From: Dermatemys mawii
Taxonomy: Eukaryota > Chordata > Testudines > Dermatemydidae
Direction of reading: 5' to 3'
Length of the DNA stretch: 64,000 bases
Assembly: GCA_007922305.1 (NCBI GenBank)
Contig: ML677385.1
Location: forward strand, 4,366,336 to 4,430,335
Shown here in pieces: positions 22,933 through 35,239 of this stretch. Position 1 is the stretch's first letter. Each line of letters starts with the position of its first letter. The notes under the pieces were generated by a model that was not told the DNA's origin, did no database searches, and worked only from the letters and a program-made list of their open reading frames with translations. Both the position numbers and the translations under genes were made by a program.

Positions 22933-23099
22933 TTGCTAATATTCTGGGACTGACATGGGTTTGACAGTGCATACAACAACTCTTGAAGGGTTAAAATTCA
23001 TTCAAAAAGACTATGCTTGAGATTTTTTAAACAAACTGTCTAACTCTCTGTTGCCACTTGGGTTGGTGAAGAGGCTTTATAATTTCAGTGTGTCTATAG

Positions 23100-23417
23100 G
23101 AGAGTTTTCTAGACTGTGGGGTGTGCCCCCATAGTTGGCCATTGAGAAATATTTAGTGGGGCTCGGGCCAGCCCTGCGGGGGTGGGAGTGTGTTAGGCAG
23201 GGAGTGCCACCTCCACCCACGACTCACCTCAGCAGGCCGCCCAGCCTATGGGTCAGTGTCAACATATGCATGCCTAATGCTGGCTCTACCCCCAGAGACG
23301 GCTGTATGCAGCTTCCCTACCCTGAAAACCCAAGCGGGGAGGGGCAGGTATGGGGGGGCGCAATCATAAATTGTAACTCAAAGGGTGGGGCTGAGTTGAA
23401 AGTTTTGAAAACCACTG
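23100..23417. mobile_element. hAT-type MITE with 8-bp target duplication
   Basis: Flanked by perfect gtctatag copies at 23092-23099 and 23418-23425. The right end in reverse reads cagtggttttcaaaact; the left end (gagagttttctagactg) is a diverged match. The interior is GC-rich and C-run-rich with no transposase. Confidence 0.8.
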
Positions 23418-23425
23418 GTCTATAG

Positions 23426-24167
23426 AGAGATGATATGGATAGAAAGCCTCTTCAGACAATCAGATTACAGATTTCAGCCAAGTCATTTGAATAATATGGT
23501 CCATAAAGACAAAATGAAGATTTTAAGTATTCCAAATGTCATGGCGGCTGGTAAGCTTTCAGTTACCTGATATTAGGTACACTGTAAAATACAGTGTGTC
23601 CATACGGAATTTATATTTCTTATTAAATACCCAGGAAAGGTAAGAAGTATGCATTAGCCTGGCTTTTTGAAAAGGTGGGAAACTAGATTTTACAGATTTT
23701 TAACTCTCTCACACAGTTTGGCTGAACACAGTAAATGACAATAAACTTCTATTACTAGTATATGTGCAAACATCTTTTACTGTGTATTGTTTAGCCTGAG
23801 TACATTAAAAGTACTGAAGCAAAGACAACATTTAAAAGCACTGTTTTTTTTAAATCCAAAATCACTAGTTGCCAAGTACCTTCAGTTGTAGATACAAGAG
23901 TAGTCTAATGTTGTTAATATTATTTATATTCCAGTAATCCTTAGAAGCCTTATTCAGTACTAGGTTCACACTGCATTAAGTACAATATAGAGAGGAGAAA
24001 ACACAGTCCTTACTTAAAAGAACTTAATCCTGAAAAGTAGGCAGATGGGAGAACAGACAAGGGTGTGGGGAAAAATTACAGTAAATAAGGTAAGAGATCA
24101 GGGTAACAATGGCTCTTATGTTAGTTTCATATAGTTATTTTTATACATTTATTTTTGTTCATTCTTA
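23426..24167. other. EFHC2 intron, no feature
   Basis: AT-rich sequence. No gene or clear repeat was seen. Confidence 0.4.
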
Positions 24168-25860
24168 CATGTTCTCTTTCGAGTGATTGTGCATCCAGTG
24201 CACTTGAGTCAGAGAATTTTGCCAGTAGTACCACTAGGTGCTGCATGTGCCTCTCTCATCTTGTGCATCTAGCCGAGGGCATGAAAAGGTCTGATCCACT
24301 GTCTCCCTCTCAGTTCCTTCTTGCAACTCTTGGAGAGAGTTGGAGCTCCCCATACCTTTAGCTTAGGTTTGCCAGCTTTCTAAATAATTGCATTGTATAT
24401 ATTATGTATAGTTAGTTCTAGTGTAGCTATAGGTTAGTGTAGTTACTTAGTTCTAGTTTAAGAAAAAACTGGTCATTTGGAATGAAGAAAAATCATCAGG
24501 ATTCAAGCAATGTACCATATGCAGAGCCGTTTTCCTTGTGACAGGCTGGCAGATATAAAAGCTTCCTGATTTGGGTTGGTGAGGGACACATGCAGTATTT
24601 GTGCCTCCTTCCCTACCAGGACTATGAGACTGAAGGATTTCTGCCTCAAAGCCCTGATGAAACAGGGTGATGCACCCCTTTTCCTAACTGGACCCCAACA
24701 ACAAAATAATTAACTCGACAAGAAGTGTTCCTCCAGCTACTTAGGATCCCAAGCAGAAGTCTATGGGAAAACATCACTCTTTACCCTCCCGCACAGCCTC
24801 CTCAGAGCACTCCCAGCATTCTGACTCTTCATCCCCTAAGAAGGCTCCCAATAAGCACTCCAGTACTGGTTTGCGCTGTCACAAGCATAAGCGCTCACTG
24901 GCGCCATTTGAGGTGTCAACTTCAGCTCCTTTGGGACCATTGAGAGTGGTGTCTTCATCCTTACTTAGTACATGGTCAGGACACCTGATTCAGACCCTAT
25001 TGGCTCTGCCGGATCTCCAACTATCTTAGTTGAAGACTTACCTGTCTCGGTCCCATTGACTCCTCAGGCATTACAATCTGCAATGGAATTTCTGTGCTTT
25101 CCCGTACCAGGCCTTCCATTGTTATACCCAGCTCCAGTCGGGGCAACTCAGTGTCTTTGGCACAGCTGATGCTATTAGCACCTTCAGCACAATCAGCACC
25201 ACTGGTATGCTCAGCAATGCCAGTGCCTTTGACATAGTCTGAGCAGACAGCATATCTTTCCACATTATTATGCCAGCACAGTTGGTACCTCCAGAATCAA
25301 TCACCTTGTTGGTACTCTGGCCACCTTGTCCCTTGAATTCTTTGGATCTGCTGGTGTCTTCCATACCCTGACCACTATAGACTCCAAGGGGGATTGCCCC
25401 TCCCTTTTCTGAAGAAATCTACATTTCTTCTTCAGACTTTGAAAGGGAGGAACTTGTATCGCCTTGAAGGTCTTTTAGATCACCTTAGAGACCTCTTACC
25501 AGGGTTATTGGTCCTAAGAATCAAGACTGGTTTTCCACCCTTTTACTACTCAGACAGTGCAGTATCCCTCCTAGCTTATTAATCTTGGACTCCTCTGAGG
25601 GATTCTAGACCACAATCTCAATCTAAGAGGAGGATTCCTCCCATTCCTTCCTCTGGTCAGGCTCCTGCTACCATCCGTTCACTTACTGTATTCAGCACAA
25701 TTGGGAAAGGAGAAATAATGCAGGAACCCCTAGATGTTCTCTCCCTGCCCCCGTATCTCATCTTCTTCTCCTGATGAAGCCCTCAGTCCAGATTTAACGT
25801 CTTCCTCCAGAAGACTTCAAAGTTATTAACCTCAACATTTGTGAGGTGCTCCAATACCAC
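24168..25860 (+). pseudogene. DIRS copy 2: left terminal repeat and gag N-terminal remnant
   Basis: The left repeat begins near tctttcgagtgattgtgcat. The leader region follows the same order as the good copy, including a tagttctagtgtagct-type tract. From about 24700 gag-like remnants occur in shifting frames: a Ser/Lys/His-rich stretch (SSPKKAPNKHSS), then, near 25770, an equivalent of the SSPDEA segment in the good copy. The frame is broken many times. Confidence 0.6.
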
Positions 25861-25865
25861 TATGA

Positions 25866-26250
25866 TGGGGAGCGAAGTGGTTACTTACCTGTACATTAAC
25901 GGTTGTTCTTTGAAATGTGTTGTGCACATATACATGCCACTGCTGGGTGTGTGTGCCAAAAATGCTTGAGTCAGAGACTTGCCAACAGGACTATTAGGTG
26001 GCACATGAGCCCCTGGTCTCTCCCTGCACCTGGCTGAGGGCATAAAATAAGCTTATCTGCTACCTTCCTCTTCATTCTTCCTTGCTGGTCTCTAATGTCC
26101 AAAGTAGTGGGAAAGGTGGGAGGGGTATGGAAAGTACATGTGTACAACACATCTTGAAGCACAACACTTACTGTACAGGTAAGTAACCTTTTTTTCCTTC
26201 AAGTGATTGTGCACATGTACATGTGCACAGGTGACTCATCAGCAGCTTCA
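25866..26250 (-). repeat. DIRS copy 2: right terminal repeat and internal complementary region
   Basis: Read on +, 25880-26060 matches the left repeat at 24168 (ttgagtcagagacttgcc; ctgcacctggctgagggcat against ctagccgagggcat). The segment at 26140-26250 contains catcttgaagcacaacactt and aagtgattgtgcacatgtac, the internal complementary region. Both are in the order expected for an element pointing left. Confidence 0.65.
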
Positions 26251-26554
26251 TTACAGATGGAGCAAATTCGGATCATCTGAACAGAGACTGTGAAGTTGAC
26301 TTGCTGGAGTTAGCACCATCACGAGAGGCTTGAGTGACAGTGTAATATCTGAAAAAAGTATGTACAGACAAACACCACAGCAGACTTCTACAAAGCAGCA
26401 ATCAGAATATTGCTCAGAAGGGCTGAAGAAGTGGACTGAGCCCTGGTGGAGTAAGCCATTATTTTTGGTGGAAGACAGATGTTGGCAAGATTGTAGCAGT
26501 GCTTAGTGCAGTCAGAAATCCAGTGGATCTTTCACTGAGCTGACATGAAAGATA

Positions 26555-26814
26555 TGTTTGTACTGCAGTTAGACATCTATGGCTGGCCCGAGCCAACTGA
26601 ACTGGGCTTGTGGGGCTCAGGCTAAGGGGCTGTTTAATTGCTGTGTAAACGTTTGGGCTCGGGCTGCAGCCTGAGCTCTGGGACCCTCTGACTTTGCAGT
26701 GCCATAGAACTTAGCTCCAGCTCTACACTGCAATTAAACACACTCTTAGCCTAAGCCCAAGATGGGAGGGATGGGCCAGCTGCGGGTTTTTAATTGCAGT
26801 GTAGACATACCCTA
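26555..26814. mobile_element. MITE inserted in DIRS copy 2
   Basis: Inverted ends of about 36 bp: tatgtttgtactgcagttag at the left, and tatgtctacactgcaattaa as the reverse of the right. The interior is rich in ggctcaggct-type motifs. It separates the recombinase remnant from its internal complementary region. Confidence 0.65.
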
Positions 26815-26841
26815 ACTGGCCTTTAACTCTCTCAGTGTAGG

Positions 26842-27884
26842 CTACAAAAAGCCTGGGAGAGGCTCAGAAGGATCTAATATGGTCCAGGTAGAACACCAAA
26901 GCTCTATGTACATCGAAGGTATGGAGTACTTCTTCAGCTTTGGAAAAGAAGGGGGTTTCGAGAAGAACACCAGAAGATGAACAGTTTGGTTTGGGTGGAC
27001 AGCTGACACTACCTTTGGAGTAAACTTTGGGTGTGACCTAAGGGAAACTTTGGCTTTATGAAAGATCATGGAAGGAGGGTCAGCCAGAAGAGCTTGAAGT
27101 TCAGAAACTTTCCTTGCAGAAGTGATTGTAGACAAAAATGCCATCTTTATAGACAGTAGAGGTAGTGAGGTTGTTGGCATAGGTTTGTAGGATGATCCCA
27201 TTAATATGGAGAGGACTAAATTGAGATCCCATACAGGTAGGGGATTAGACACAGGTGGATAAACCTTCAGTGGACCTTCTAGATATCTGGAAACCAAAAG
27301 GGTGAGAGAGAACAGAGAATCCAGCTATTGCTAGTTGTAGTGAGATGTGGAAGCCATGTGGAATCTCCAAGAACTAACTGAATGCCACATGATTTCAGGT
27401 GCAACAGACAGTCCAGTACATGTCTAAATTCTGTTTGATGGGTCAATAACTGTTGTGATTGCACCCAAGTCATAAACCTAAACCTAAACTTTGCTGCATA
27501 TGTGGATTTTTGCTGCATCTCTACTGGTTTTTCTGTTTAACAAGATGGCTTGACTATCCTGGGAGCACGATCTCTCATGAGTGTTCAACCAAGGATCAGC
27601 CATGAAGTGGAGAGACTGGAGATTGGGATGTAGAGACTTGCCCTGGTTCTGAGAGCAGTGTGAAGTGGATAACATATCCCTCCTTTACAGTGCTGAGCAC
27701 TTACTTGTCTGATGCAATGTCCTTCCAAGCGTAGTGAAAGAGAGAGAGAGAGGCATCCTCTGGAGGAAGAAGATACAGTCAGTGAACTGTCCTTGATCAA
27801 GCAGTCAAAATGAATGCTTGCTTGGGAGTTGAAGATATTTGGTGAGAAGGGCCAGCTGTAGACAAAGTCAATTGACAAAATCAA
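26842..27884 (-). pseudogene. DIRS copy 2: recombinase and end of pol, decayed
   Basis: On the minus strand, 27884-27500 gives scattered residues of the pol C-terminal block (HPNLQSLHF against HPDLQSLHL in the good copy). 27518-26842 gives a recombinase remnant: LPVWDLNLVLSILMGS, ITSARKVSELQALLADPPSM, IFHKAKVSLRSHPKFTPKVV. The catalytic HxxR...Y end is missing or interrupted before the inserted MITE. Confidence 0.75.
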
Positions 27885-28082
27885 GCTGGTCTAGACCCTC
27901 TCTTCATGGAATCCTGTAACGTTCGTGAATCTTATAGTACGTGTGATGTTGAAATTGTTTCCTGTTACTGGGGTGTAAACCCTTCGCATAGGAAATGTTA
28001 CATGGGAGTCTTTCAGACTGTGCAGAGCACCATCTGTTTTTTGGGGAAAATAGCTAAGACCCTATAAAGGGCAAGTCCTTGA

Positions 28083-28755
28083 TTATATTTTGCAGCTCCT
28101 TTGGAATGCCAGACATCTGATGTGATGTCTTTCCAAGCTTGCAGCTAGGAAAAGCACTCCTGGAGATGGACGTGGCCATAGAACGTAAGGTCCAGTCAGT
28201 GTCATCAGTGGCTGCCTGGAGGGATGATCAAGGTGTGAGGAGTCCTTTTGAAACCAGAGCCAAGAACTCTTCTTTATGTTCTTTTGGCAGCTTGTCATCA
28301 GATTTAGAAATTTTGGAAAAAATAATAAAAGTATGTCTAGACAAGAGAACTTGATAGTTGGCCACTCTCATTTGCAGAGTAGTGGTAGAATAAGCCTTCT
28401 GGCCATATAAATCCCATCCCTTGAATGGCTAGTCTTTGAGAGTGGCTTTCAGATGGGACTGTCTAGAGCAGCTATGACCATCAAAGAATTGGGAACTGGT
28501 TGGGTAAAAAAGTAATTGAAGCCTAGCTGAGGGACTTGACAACATTTGCCCACCCATTCGACTATAGTTGGTATAGCGGTAAAGTTCTGCCAGATGGTTT
28601 TCGCTAGCTCCAACAAGTCTTCATTAATGGGAAAGGTAATTCTTTCTCAGGTGGGAATGAGGCCGTGTGTATTTTCTTGCCTAAGCTCAGCGTGCACTCC
28701 TAAGGAAATGGCCACTCTCCTCATTAGGTTCTCCCTCTGCCCCCAGAGATTTCCA
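28083..28755 (-). pseudogene. DIRS copy 2: gag middle and C-terminal, decayed
   Basis: Minus-strand reading from 28755 gives a match to the HQDLFRRVA region, then LLELAKTIWQNFTAIPTIVE, a block equivalent to the NNIKTPWQSLASIPPTAKGVE segment region, then LPKEHKEEFLALVSKG, equivalent to FAAFVDEGKK. Several stops and frame changes interrupt it. Confidence 0.65.
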
Positions 28756-28770
28756 GTGTTAATGGATTAA

Positions 28771-30058
28771 TAACACTTAATAATAAATTAATTAACACTT
28801 AATAATAAAAGTGTTAATAACCTCTCAATACCTCTGTTAAGAAGGGAGTAAAATCATCCTCATTATACAAGTGGGGAGTTTTGAGGCACAGAGATTAAGT
28901 GTCTTGTGCATAGTTGCACAGGAAGTCTGGCAGAACCAGGAAGTGAACCCGGGTTTCTAAATCACAGTCCAGAATGTTAACTACAAGAGCATCCTTCTGG
29001 TGCTTTTCTAAAGAGGTATTTCATTATTACTGAAAATTTATAGATTTTTTTTTTGAGGGGGAAGGTGCAGCACTCGAGGCTGAATTGCAGGAGAAGGGAT
29101 TATTGACGTAAGGAGAGTGAATTAGGTGAGAGGACAGCGGAGTAGGGGGAAGTTGGAAGGGTGAGGGGAAAGAAAGGAGAGGGAGTGTAAGAAGGATAAT
29201 AGTCATGGAGAATCAGGGTGGGGAGCTAAAGGGTGCCGTGGTAGAAAAAGGGCAGAATGAGGGAGAACCAGCAAAGAATGGGAGGAGAGGTAAATGAGGG
29301 GAAAGAAGTCCACAGGCCAAGTATCAGGATTGATAGAATGGTGGTAGAAGACTGAGAAGGCTCCTGCTGACTGATTCCTATTTTTCATTTGAAGAGGATA
29401 AAGAAGAGTGATCCAGAGGGTCTTTCTGGGTGTAGTACTGCTGGGGTGGCTGGAGGGCCTTGACTTATCCCTTATGCTTTTAGCTGCAGATACAGTAGTT
29501 GCTTCATTGAAGAGGCTTAGGTTTTCCGTTATCCATTCCCTGTTCAATCTCTCCAGCTTCTGATGTATTCCATGTAGTGTAGATAGGGGGTGGTGTCCTG
29601 TTTGGGTCTCTGTGGGTATGGTGGTGTCATGGAAGCTTGTGAGTTACCCACTGTGCTCTCTGTTGTGGCTAGTGCTGGCTGCTTTGGCAAAAGAATGTTA
29701 TATAGACTCCCATACCAAGAGAACACTGCAAGGTAGACACACATGAAAAAGAAGAGTTTTTCTGAAGCAAAAATAATGAGTTTAAAAATGTAAAACAATT
29801 AGCTTACAAACAAAATGAAAACAACAGAAAATGTGTGTTTACCAGTAATCAAAACCCCCTAAGAGTAAAGGATCTCCAGAAATGATTTTTAGAGACTTGA
29901 AAAATGTTTCTATGAAATTGGGGCCAATACAGCTATGTGAATATGTACAAAATATAAATAAGGCTGCTATGAAGGAACTAAAATTGTAAACTAGGTTTAA
30001 TGCTGGAAGATGAATTGCTAAAATTTGAACGTATAATACTAAAGGAGAAAAAGACCTT
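28771..30058. other. EFHC2 intron, SINE-like and purine-rich sequence
   Basis: 28855-28985 resembles an amniote SINE of MIR type (aggcacagagattaagtgtc, gcacaggaagtctggcagaa). 29040-29330 is strongly purine-rich on the + strand (ggagagtgaattaggtgaga). No gene was seen. Confidence 0.4.
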
Positions 30059-30324
30059 CGGGTTTGTTTTACACAGTGGAGTAATGCACTCTGGAGGTGT
30101 GATTTCTAAAGCTCTCTAACATGTTGCCCATTAAATGGTTCATATAGACCCTGCTAGTGCTCTTTAACGTAGTGCTGTTTGAAGCAGAATTGCATTAAAG
30201 CACATTAGGGAACCTTTTGTGCACACCAGCAGGGTCTATGTGGACCAGTTAATACACAACACATTAGTGCTTTGTAGAAATCTCGCTCCTGTAGAGTGTG
30301 TTACCTCCCTGTGTAAACAAACCC
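30059..30324. mobile_element. MITE with about 105-bp inverted repeats
   Basis: The left arm at 30059-30165 starts gggtttgttttacacag. The right arm at 30225-30324 in reverse starts gggtttgtttacacagggag. Both include catagaccctgct. The element is nearly all terminal inverted repeat. Confidence 0.75.
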
Positions 30325-32940
30325 TTAGAAGCATTAGAAGAAAGCTATCCAAGCAGAGAAACAAATACATTCATTCATATTTTGCCAGGCCAATTTGAAA
30401 ATGACTTTGGAGAAACTGGAACCAAAGCTAAAAAATACGAGGACAATCAAAATACACAAAACTAAATAAAGCTATGGGGGCACAGAGGGAAGGAGAGATC
30501 AGTAACTTTGAAAACACACACAAACTCCACCTAAATCTTTCCAGGTTCAGAGTGTCCTCCATGTGCAGAGGAGACAAGTTAGGGTGATTTCTAATATGCA
30601 CTTCATAATCCCCAGCTAACTGAACTCTGGCTAGCTGATGCTCTTTGTTATGAAAGTCATTTATGTCCCATGGGGTTAACTGTAGTTTCCAGTGCAGCCT
30701 AGGCCCCACAATCTAGAGCACTGTTAAGCAGCTGGCTGGCTTCCCCAAGGTCAGCCAGCTGAAAAGGAGACCGGAGCTGCCTGCTGGCTGGCTGGCTTCC
30801 CCAAGGCCAGCTGGCTGAAGAGGAAAGTGCAGTCAGCCAAGCGAGATTGCAGTTAGCTCCTCCAATTTAACTGAATCTGATTATGTAAAGTTTTATGCTG
30901 TTTCCTGGAACATTTAGACAATCAGGATTCTATCATGTTTATTCAGAGCCAGATCATGTCCTTGCTGCATGCTCACACAGGTGAGTGGATATAAGGAGCC
31001 GTCTTACTCCTTCATGCTTGTTTTTCTATTGTGGGGTGAGAAGAGGCTCCTAGGGTGCTACTCCCCTGTTCTGTGAAGGTCGCTTTGAGTGAGTAGAGTG
31101 AAGGCTTTACTCATTTCCCTCCACCTCCCTTTACTCAATGCATGGGCCAACACAGCTGAGTCAGTGTGTACGGGAGGTAAGATATACCAGGAAGAGTGCT
31201 CGTGCACTCTTTCCCTATGGAGTTAGGGAGAAAGGGGAGATTCAGTTTTGACATCATTTGTTCCCTGCTCTTCTCAGCAAGATTACAGTGTAACCTCAAG
31301 GCTTCCTTGCATCCCTTTTTGGTATTAAAGATCTCTTGTAAGATGTCATTGGACTTGTCCAAATCAAAAATAAAAGCACACTTTTAAAGAGAGACAGGCA
31401 GGGGTGCCCTATAAATATATTAATAACTTCCTGTTGCCCAGACTCCAATGAGGATCGTGGAGAGTCGGTCCACCAGTCATGCCAGAAAAAACAACGTTAT
31501 GGCTCCTGGAGTAAGCATATAGTGAAAATAAATACCAGCACCACAGGCTGGTACAGCAGCGAAGCTATATTCCAGATAGCAAGATGAGTATACTGAAGAA
31601 GAGGGTTGGCTTTACTGAACAGAAGGAGATTTAAAAAAATCAGTAATGCAGTAGAATAGTCTGTTCGATGCTGCACTGTATGAAGTAACATCTACTTAAA
31701 GAGGTGAAAGGGGTGTCAGAATGTCCATCATTCTGAGTCATCTGATTGGCTGAGCAAGCATACACAGGTCCTCTTATAATGGATTCTTATGGCAATTTTT
31801 TTTATGTGGAAGTGGTTCCCCCCCAATGGAAGTAGGATAATAAAAGCCTAAATTGTGCTGAAAAATGTCTATTAAATCTCAGATTCACCAGTCTAAAGTT
31901 TCTCATCTACAGTACATGTGAAGAAATGAACTTGATCAGGCATAACAATATCTAAAACCCTCTGCAAAAGACATTTTCCATTGGCAAAGAAATTCTAACT
32001 TAGCACCAAGATGAAATGTGTACTGGAGTCAGACACAGTATCCATGAAAAACTAGTTGAAAACCAACTCTCGGAATATTTGTCTACACTGGGAAGATGCA
32101 TCATGTTAGAAAACCACCAACTGATGTATTTTAACAAAAATGATAATTAAACATGTTTTTGCCCCTTATAGGGGTAAGGATAGGTGTGTTTAAAAATATG
32201 AAGCAGGTCATGGTTAACCCAGGAGGTGACCTGTCAGGGCAGTCATTGGGTAACTCAGTGAGGCAGAGGTGGAGCTGGTTTGGACAGGTGCAGGTGGATG
32301 CTGGTGTAGGGCCAGCTGGTGAGAGCATGCTGGAAGCCTGAGGCAGTCTGTAACATCACAAGGCAGAGGGAGAGTTCCCAGCCAAGTGGTGACATTGCAC
32401 AGACTGGCTGACTGCTCTTTCTGTTGGATAGATAGCTGTCCACGGAGGTCATCTGACCTGATCCTGCCTTCTGCGTTGGCTGTTGCAGCATGCCTGAGGG
32501 ATGAGTCATTGCTGGCTCTGGCTGACGGATTACCAGCTGACACATTTTTAGCCACAACCTGTGCCTGTGTACAGTTGGTGCTAAGTCGTGTTTTACATCA
32601 TGTTAATTAGAATGAGTTATGATTTGTTGTCTTAGTGGAGACCTGGTCTAAATGTGCACATAGGTAGTACATTGACACATCATAAACCCTAAGGAATATA
32701 TTTGCAACTCATTGTATGGCTCCACAGAGCAGGCTTTGTCTATCGTGGGTATCCAAACCTGTTGTTGGACTAGCCAGATAGTAGCTCATAATTATTTTTC
32801 AATGAGAGGTCAGTGACACAGGTATGACATATGTGTGACATAACTTGGTTCTAAGTTGAAGCATGGAAGTAGGGGGCAAACAAAGTGGGAAATGTATTTA
32901 TTTGGTTAACTACGATCAGAAAGGCGAACCATCGCTCAGA
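30325..32940. other. EFHC2 intron, tandem duplication at 30727-30826
   Basis: A roughly 54-bp unit (gctggctggcttccccaagg) is present twice at about 30727-30830. No coding exon is seen elsewhere. Open frames at 32214-32610 on both strands overlap each other and lack support. Confidence 0.45.
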
Positions 32941-32949
32941 AAAAAAAGC

Positions 32950-33426
32950 TGGATGGTTCGCGTTCAACAGCATCAGAGACGTCCTCCAAGGAAGGATCAG
33001 CAGAACAACTTGTGCAAATCTTTAACTCGACTGTGCTTCCAGCGATGTTATACAGAAGCGAAACATGGTCACTGATGAAGACTGAAGAACATCAGTTGTC
33101 TGTCACGCAGAGGCTGATGGAATGAACACTTTTGGGCATTTTGCTCCGTGATCACATCCACAACAAAACAATTAGGCAGCAGTCTGGAGTGTGAGACATT
33201 GTTATTGAAAGCAGGCTCAGTAACATGCGGTGGGCGGGACATATGGCTCAACTCAGCGACAACAGATAGACCGCAGCTGTATCCAAGTGGTATCCATGAG
33301 AACTGAAATGGCCACCCGGTTGACCTCCAAAGAGGTGGGATGATTTCCTAACAAGGAGATATGGATAAGCATGGTGAAGGATGGCCAGAGTGAGAGAAGA
33401 TTGGAAGGCGTGTTGTGATTGGCTCA
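32950..33426 (+). pseudogene. RTE-type LINE, reverse-transcriptase C-terminal remnant
   Basis: One frame shows NSTVLPAMLYRSETWSLMKT, EEHQLSVTQRLME and SNMRWAGHMAQLSDNR from about 33024, followed by KWPPG and PPKRWDDFL. This is the well-known C-terminal tail of RTE-like LINE endonuclease/RT proteins (SETW ... MRWAGH ... GRPPTRW). It carries at least seven in-frame stops, mostly TGA where CGA is expected. A one-base shift near 33023 separates it from an upstream stretch, AFNSIRDVLQGRISRTTC. Confidence 0.8.
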
Positions 33427-34639
33427 GTCTCAACTGATGAAGGAATGACAGTTCAGTGATTCAGTGAACTACCCTGAAAATTAGAAGAAATTGGCATCTT
33501 TTCAGAACAGGAGTTTGACAAAATTTGACAAACAGGAGTTTGACAAATAACTCTGAGAATAAGGAGTTGGAATGTAACCCATCTAGAGCCATTCCCCAGG
33601 GAAATAAGATATCCAATAAAGAATTTCAATGGGCTAAGAAACAAGGCAATTCACACACCAAACAGGAATACATAAGAAAAATCCCAGCAAAATTACCACT
33701 TCTCAACATTGGAGAAATATCAAAAAGGGATTCAGGTGGTAACAAGTACAATGCAAGATGCTCAGCTGAAAGATAGTGGGAAGAGACCTCTTACTTTCGT
33801 GAAGAGTAGGCACAAGACCCCTGAGATATTGCATATGACACACACTTACACAGTACTAACTTAAATACTAGAACTGTTTGAATATTGTTACATCTTTATT
33901 AGTATTTTAAGGCACATTGGGAACCGATAGTGGTAAAAAAACTATGTAGTGGTAAGTACTGATTATAACGGTTTACAATTTTTGATTGAATGAGTTGGTG
34001 ATATTATTCCCGTCCTAGCCAATAGATGCCCTCATGGCAAAATTATTGCCACAAAGTAGTAGTACCTTTGTTGTTAGGGTCCTCAGGGAGGCAAAGATTG
34101 AAAGGACGTGAAGGCTTAACTACCTTCCACTTCCCTAGAGGTGGTTTCTCAGTAATGGGTTGAGAAACATTCACGTGGGAAAACTTTACTGTTTCCCATG
34201 CTGGTGTTCCTATGTGGATAAATTCTTGGACTAAAGTCCCCTGTCTTTTCACCACTTGTTATAAACACTAAATTCACTCAGAAGGAAAAATAATCATTGT
34301 AGGTCCTAATATATACATGCCTAACTGTAGCACATTACTTGAGCAGTAGGCTACAAACTGCTTCTGAAGAACTGTGAGTAATATGTAATTTTAAGGCATT
34401 TATCACTACAGTGCACAGTGCCCAATTCAGCAATGTACTTAAGCATGTCTAACTTGAAACAGGAATAGTCCAATTGAAGACAATTCATGCCCACCTTAAA
34501 GTCCCTTTGTGCTGCTAAAAGTGTAACAGTGCATTAGTGTAAATGAGACTCTCATACCACAGGACACCATCTGCTGTTTATTCCATCCTTTCCCTGAGAA
34601 TCTGGGTTTCCAGGCAGAAATATCAAAAGGAGAACCAGT
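33427..34639. other. EFHC2 intron, no feature
   Basis: AT-rich sequence. A 24-bp stretch with the unit acaggagtttgacaaa is repeated at about 33507-33545. No gene was seen. Confidence 0.35.
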
Positions 34640-34975
34640 GTAAGAACATAACATAAGAATGGCTGTACTGGCTCAGACCAAAGGTCCATCCAGCCCCTTG
34701 TCCTGTCTACTAACAGTGGCCAATGCCAGGTGTCCTGGAGTGAGTGAACCTAACAGATAATGATGAAGTGATCTCTCTTGCCATCCATCACCACTCACTG
34801 ACAAACAGAGGCTAGGGACACCATTCCTTACCCATCCTGGCTAATAGGCATTAATGGACTTACTCTCTGTGAATTTATCTAGTTCTCTTTAAAACCCTGT
34901 TCTATTCCTAGCCTTCACAACCTCCTCAGGCAAGGAGTTCCACAGGATGACTGTGTGCTGTGTGAAGACTTGCTG
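34640..34975 (-). mobile_element. CR1 LINE 3' fragment
   Basis: Contains the CR1-type sequence in antisense order: agaatggctgtactggctca, gaccaaaggtccatccagcc, cagtggccaatgccaggtg, tagggacaccattccttacc, gaatttatctagttctcttt, ggcaaggagttccacagg. It is a 5'-truncated copy, as is normal for this family. Confidence 0.75.
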
Positions 34976-35239
34976 TGTGATGGATGTAAAGTTTGTCATT
35001 CTCAATGTTGGGAGTGCCTGTTGGGAATTGACAGCCCTAGAGGAACAAGTATCCAGTCAAGAGATGGAAGAAGGGCTATTAATTCATCAGTTCTCTTCCT
35101 AAAGTTAAATGTACAAACATTTAAAAAATATTATCTGCGAGGGCTTGGAGTGTTTATTTTAGGGGTGGGGAAAAGAGGTTAGACTTGTAAAAGCAAAACT
35201 AAGGCTGCTGTGGATGGGCCAGCTATGATTAGGCAACTG

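Larger units (their letters stand above)
24168..28770. mobile_element. Second DIRS copy with inverted 3' part
   Basis: 24168-25860 reads on + as left terminal repeat plus gag N-terminal region. 25866-28755 reads on minus as gag middle, a remnant after RNase H, tyrosine recombinase, internal complementary region and right terminal repeat. The two parts cover complementary portions of one element: the + part stops near the gag residues equivalent to about 16260 of the good copy, and the minus part starts there. The RT and RNase H core is deleted. The copy is much older than the one at 14156, with many stops. A MITE at 26555-26814 is inserted in it. Confidence 0.7.

Noticed and set aside
32214..32610. 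Overlapping frames of 74-113 codons on both strands
   Set aside because: Mutually overlapping, without homology, in intron sequence.
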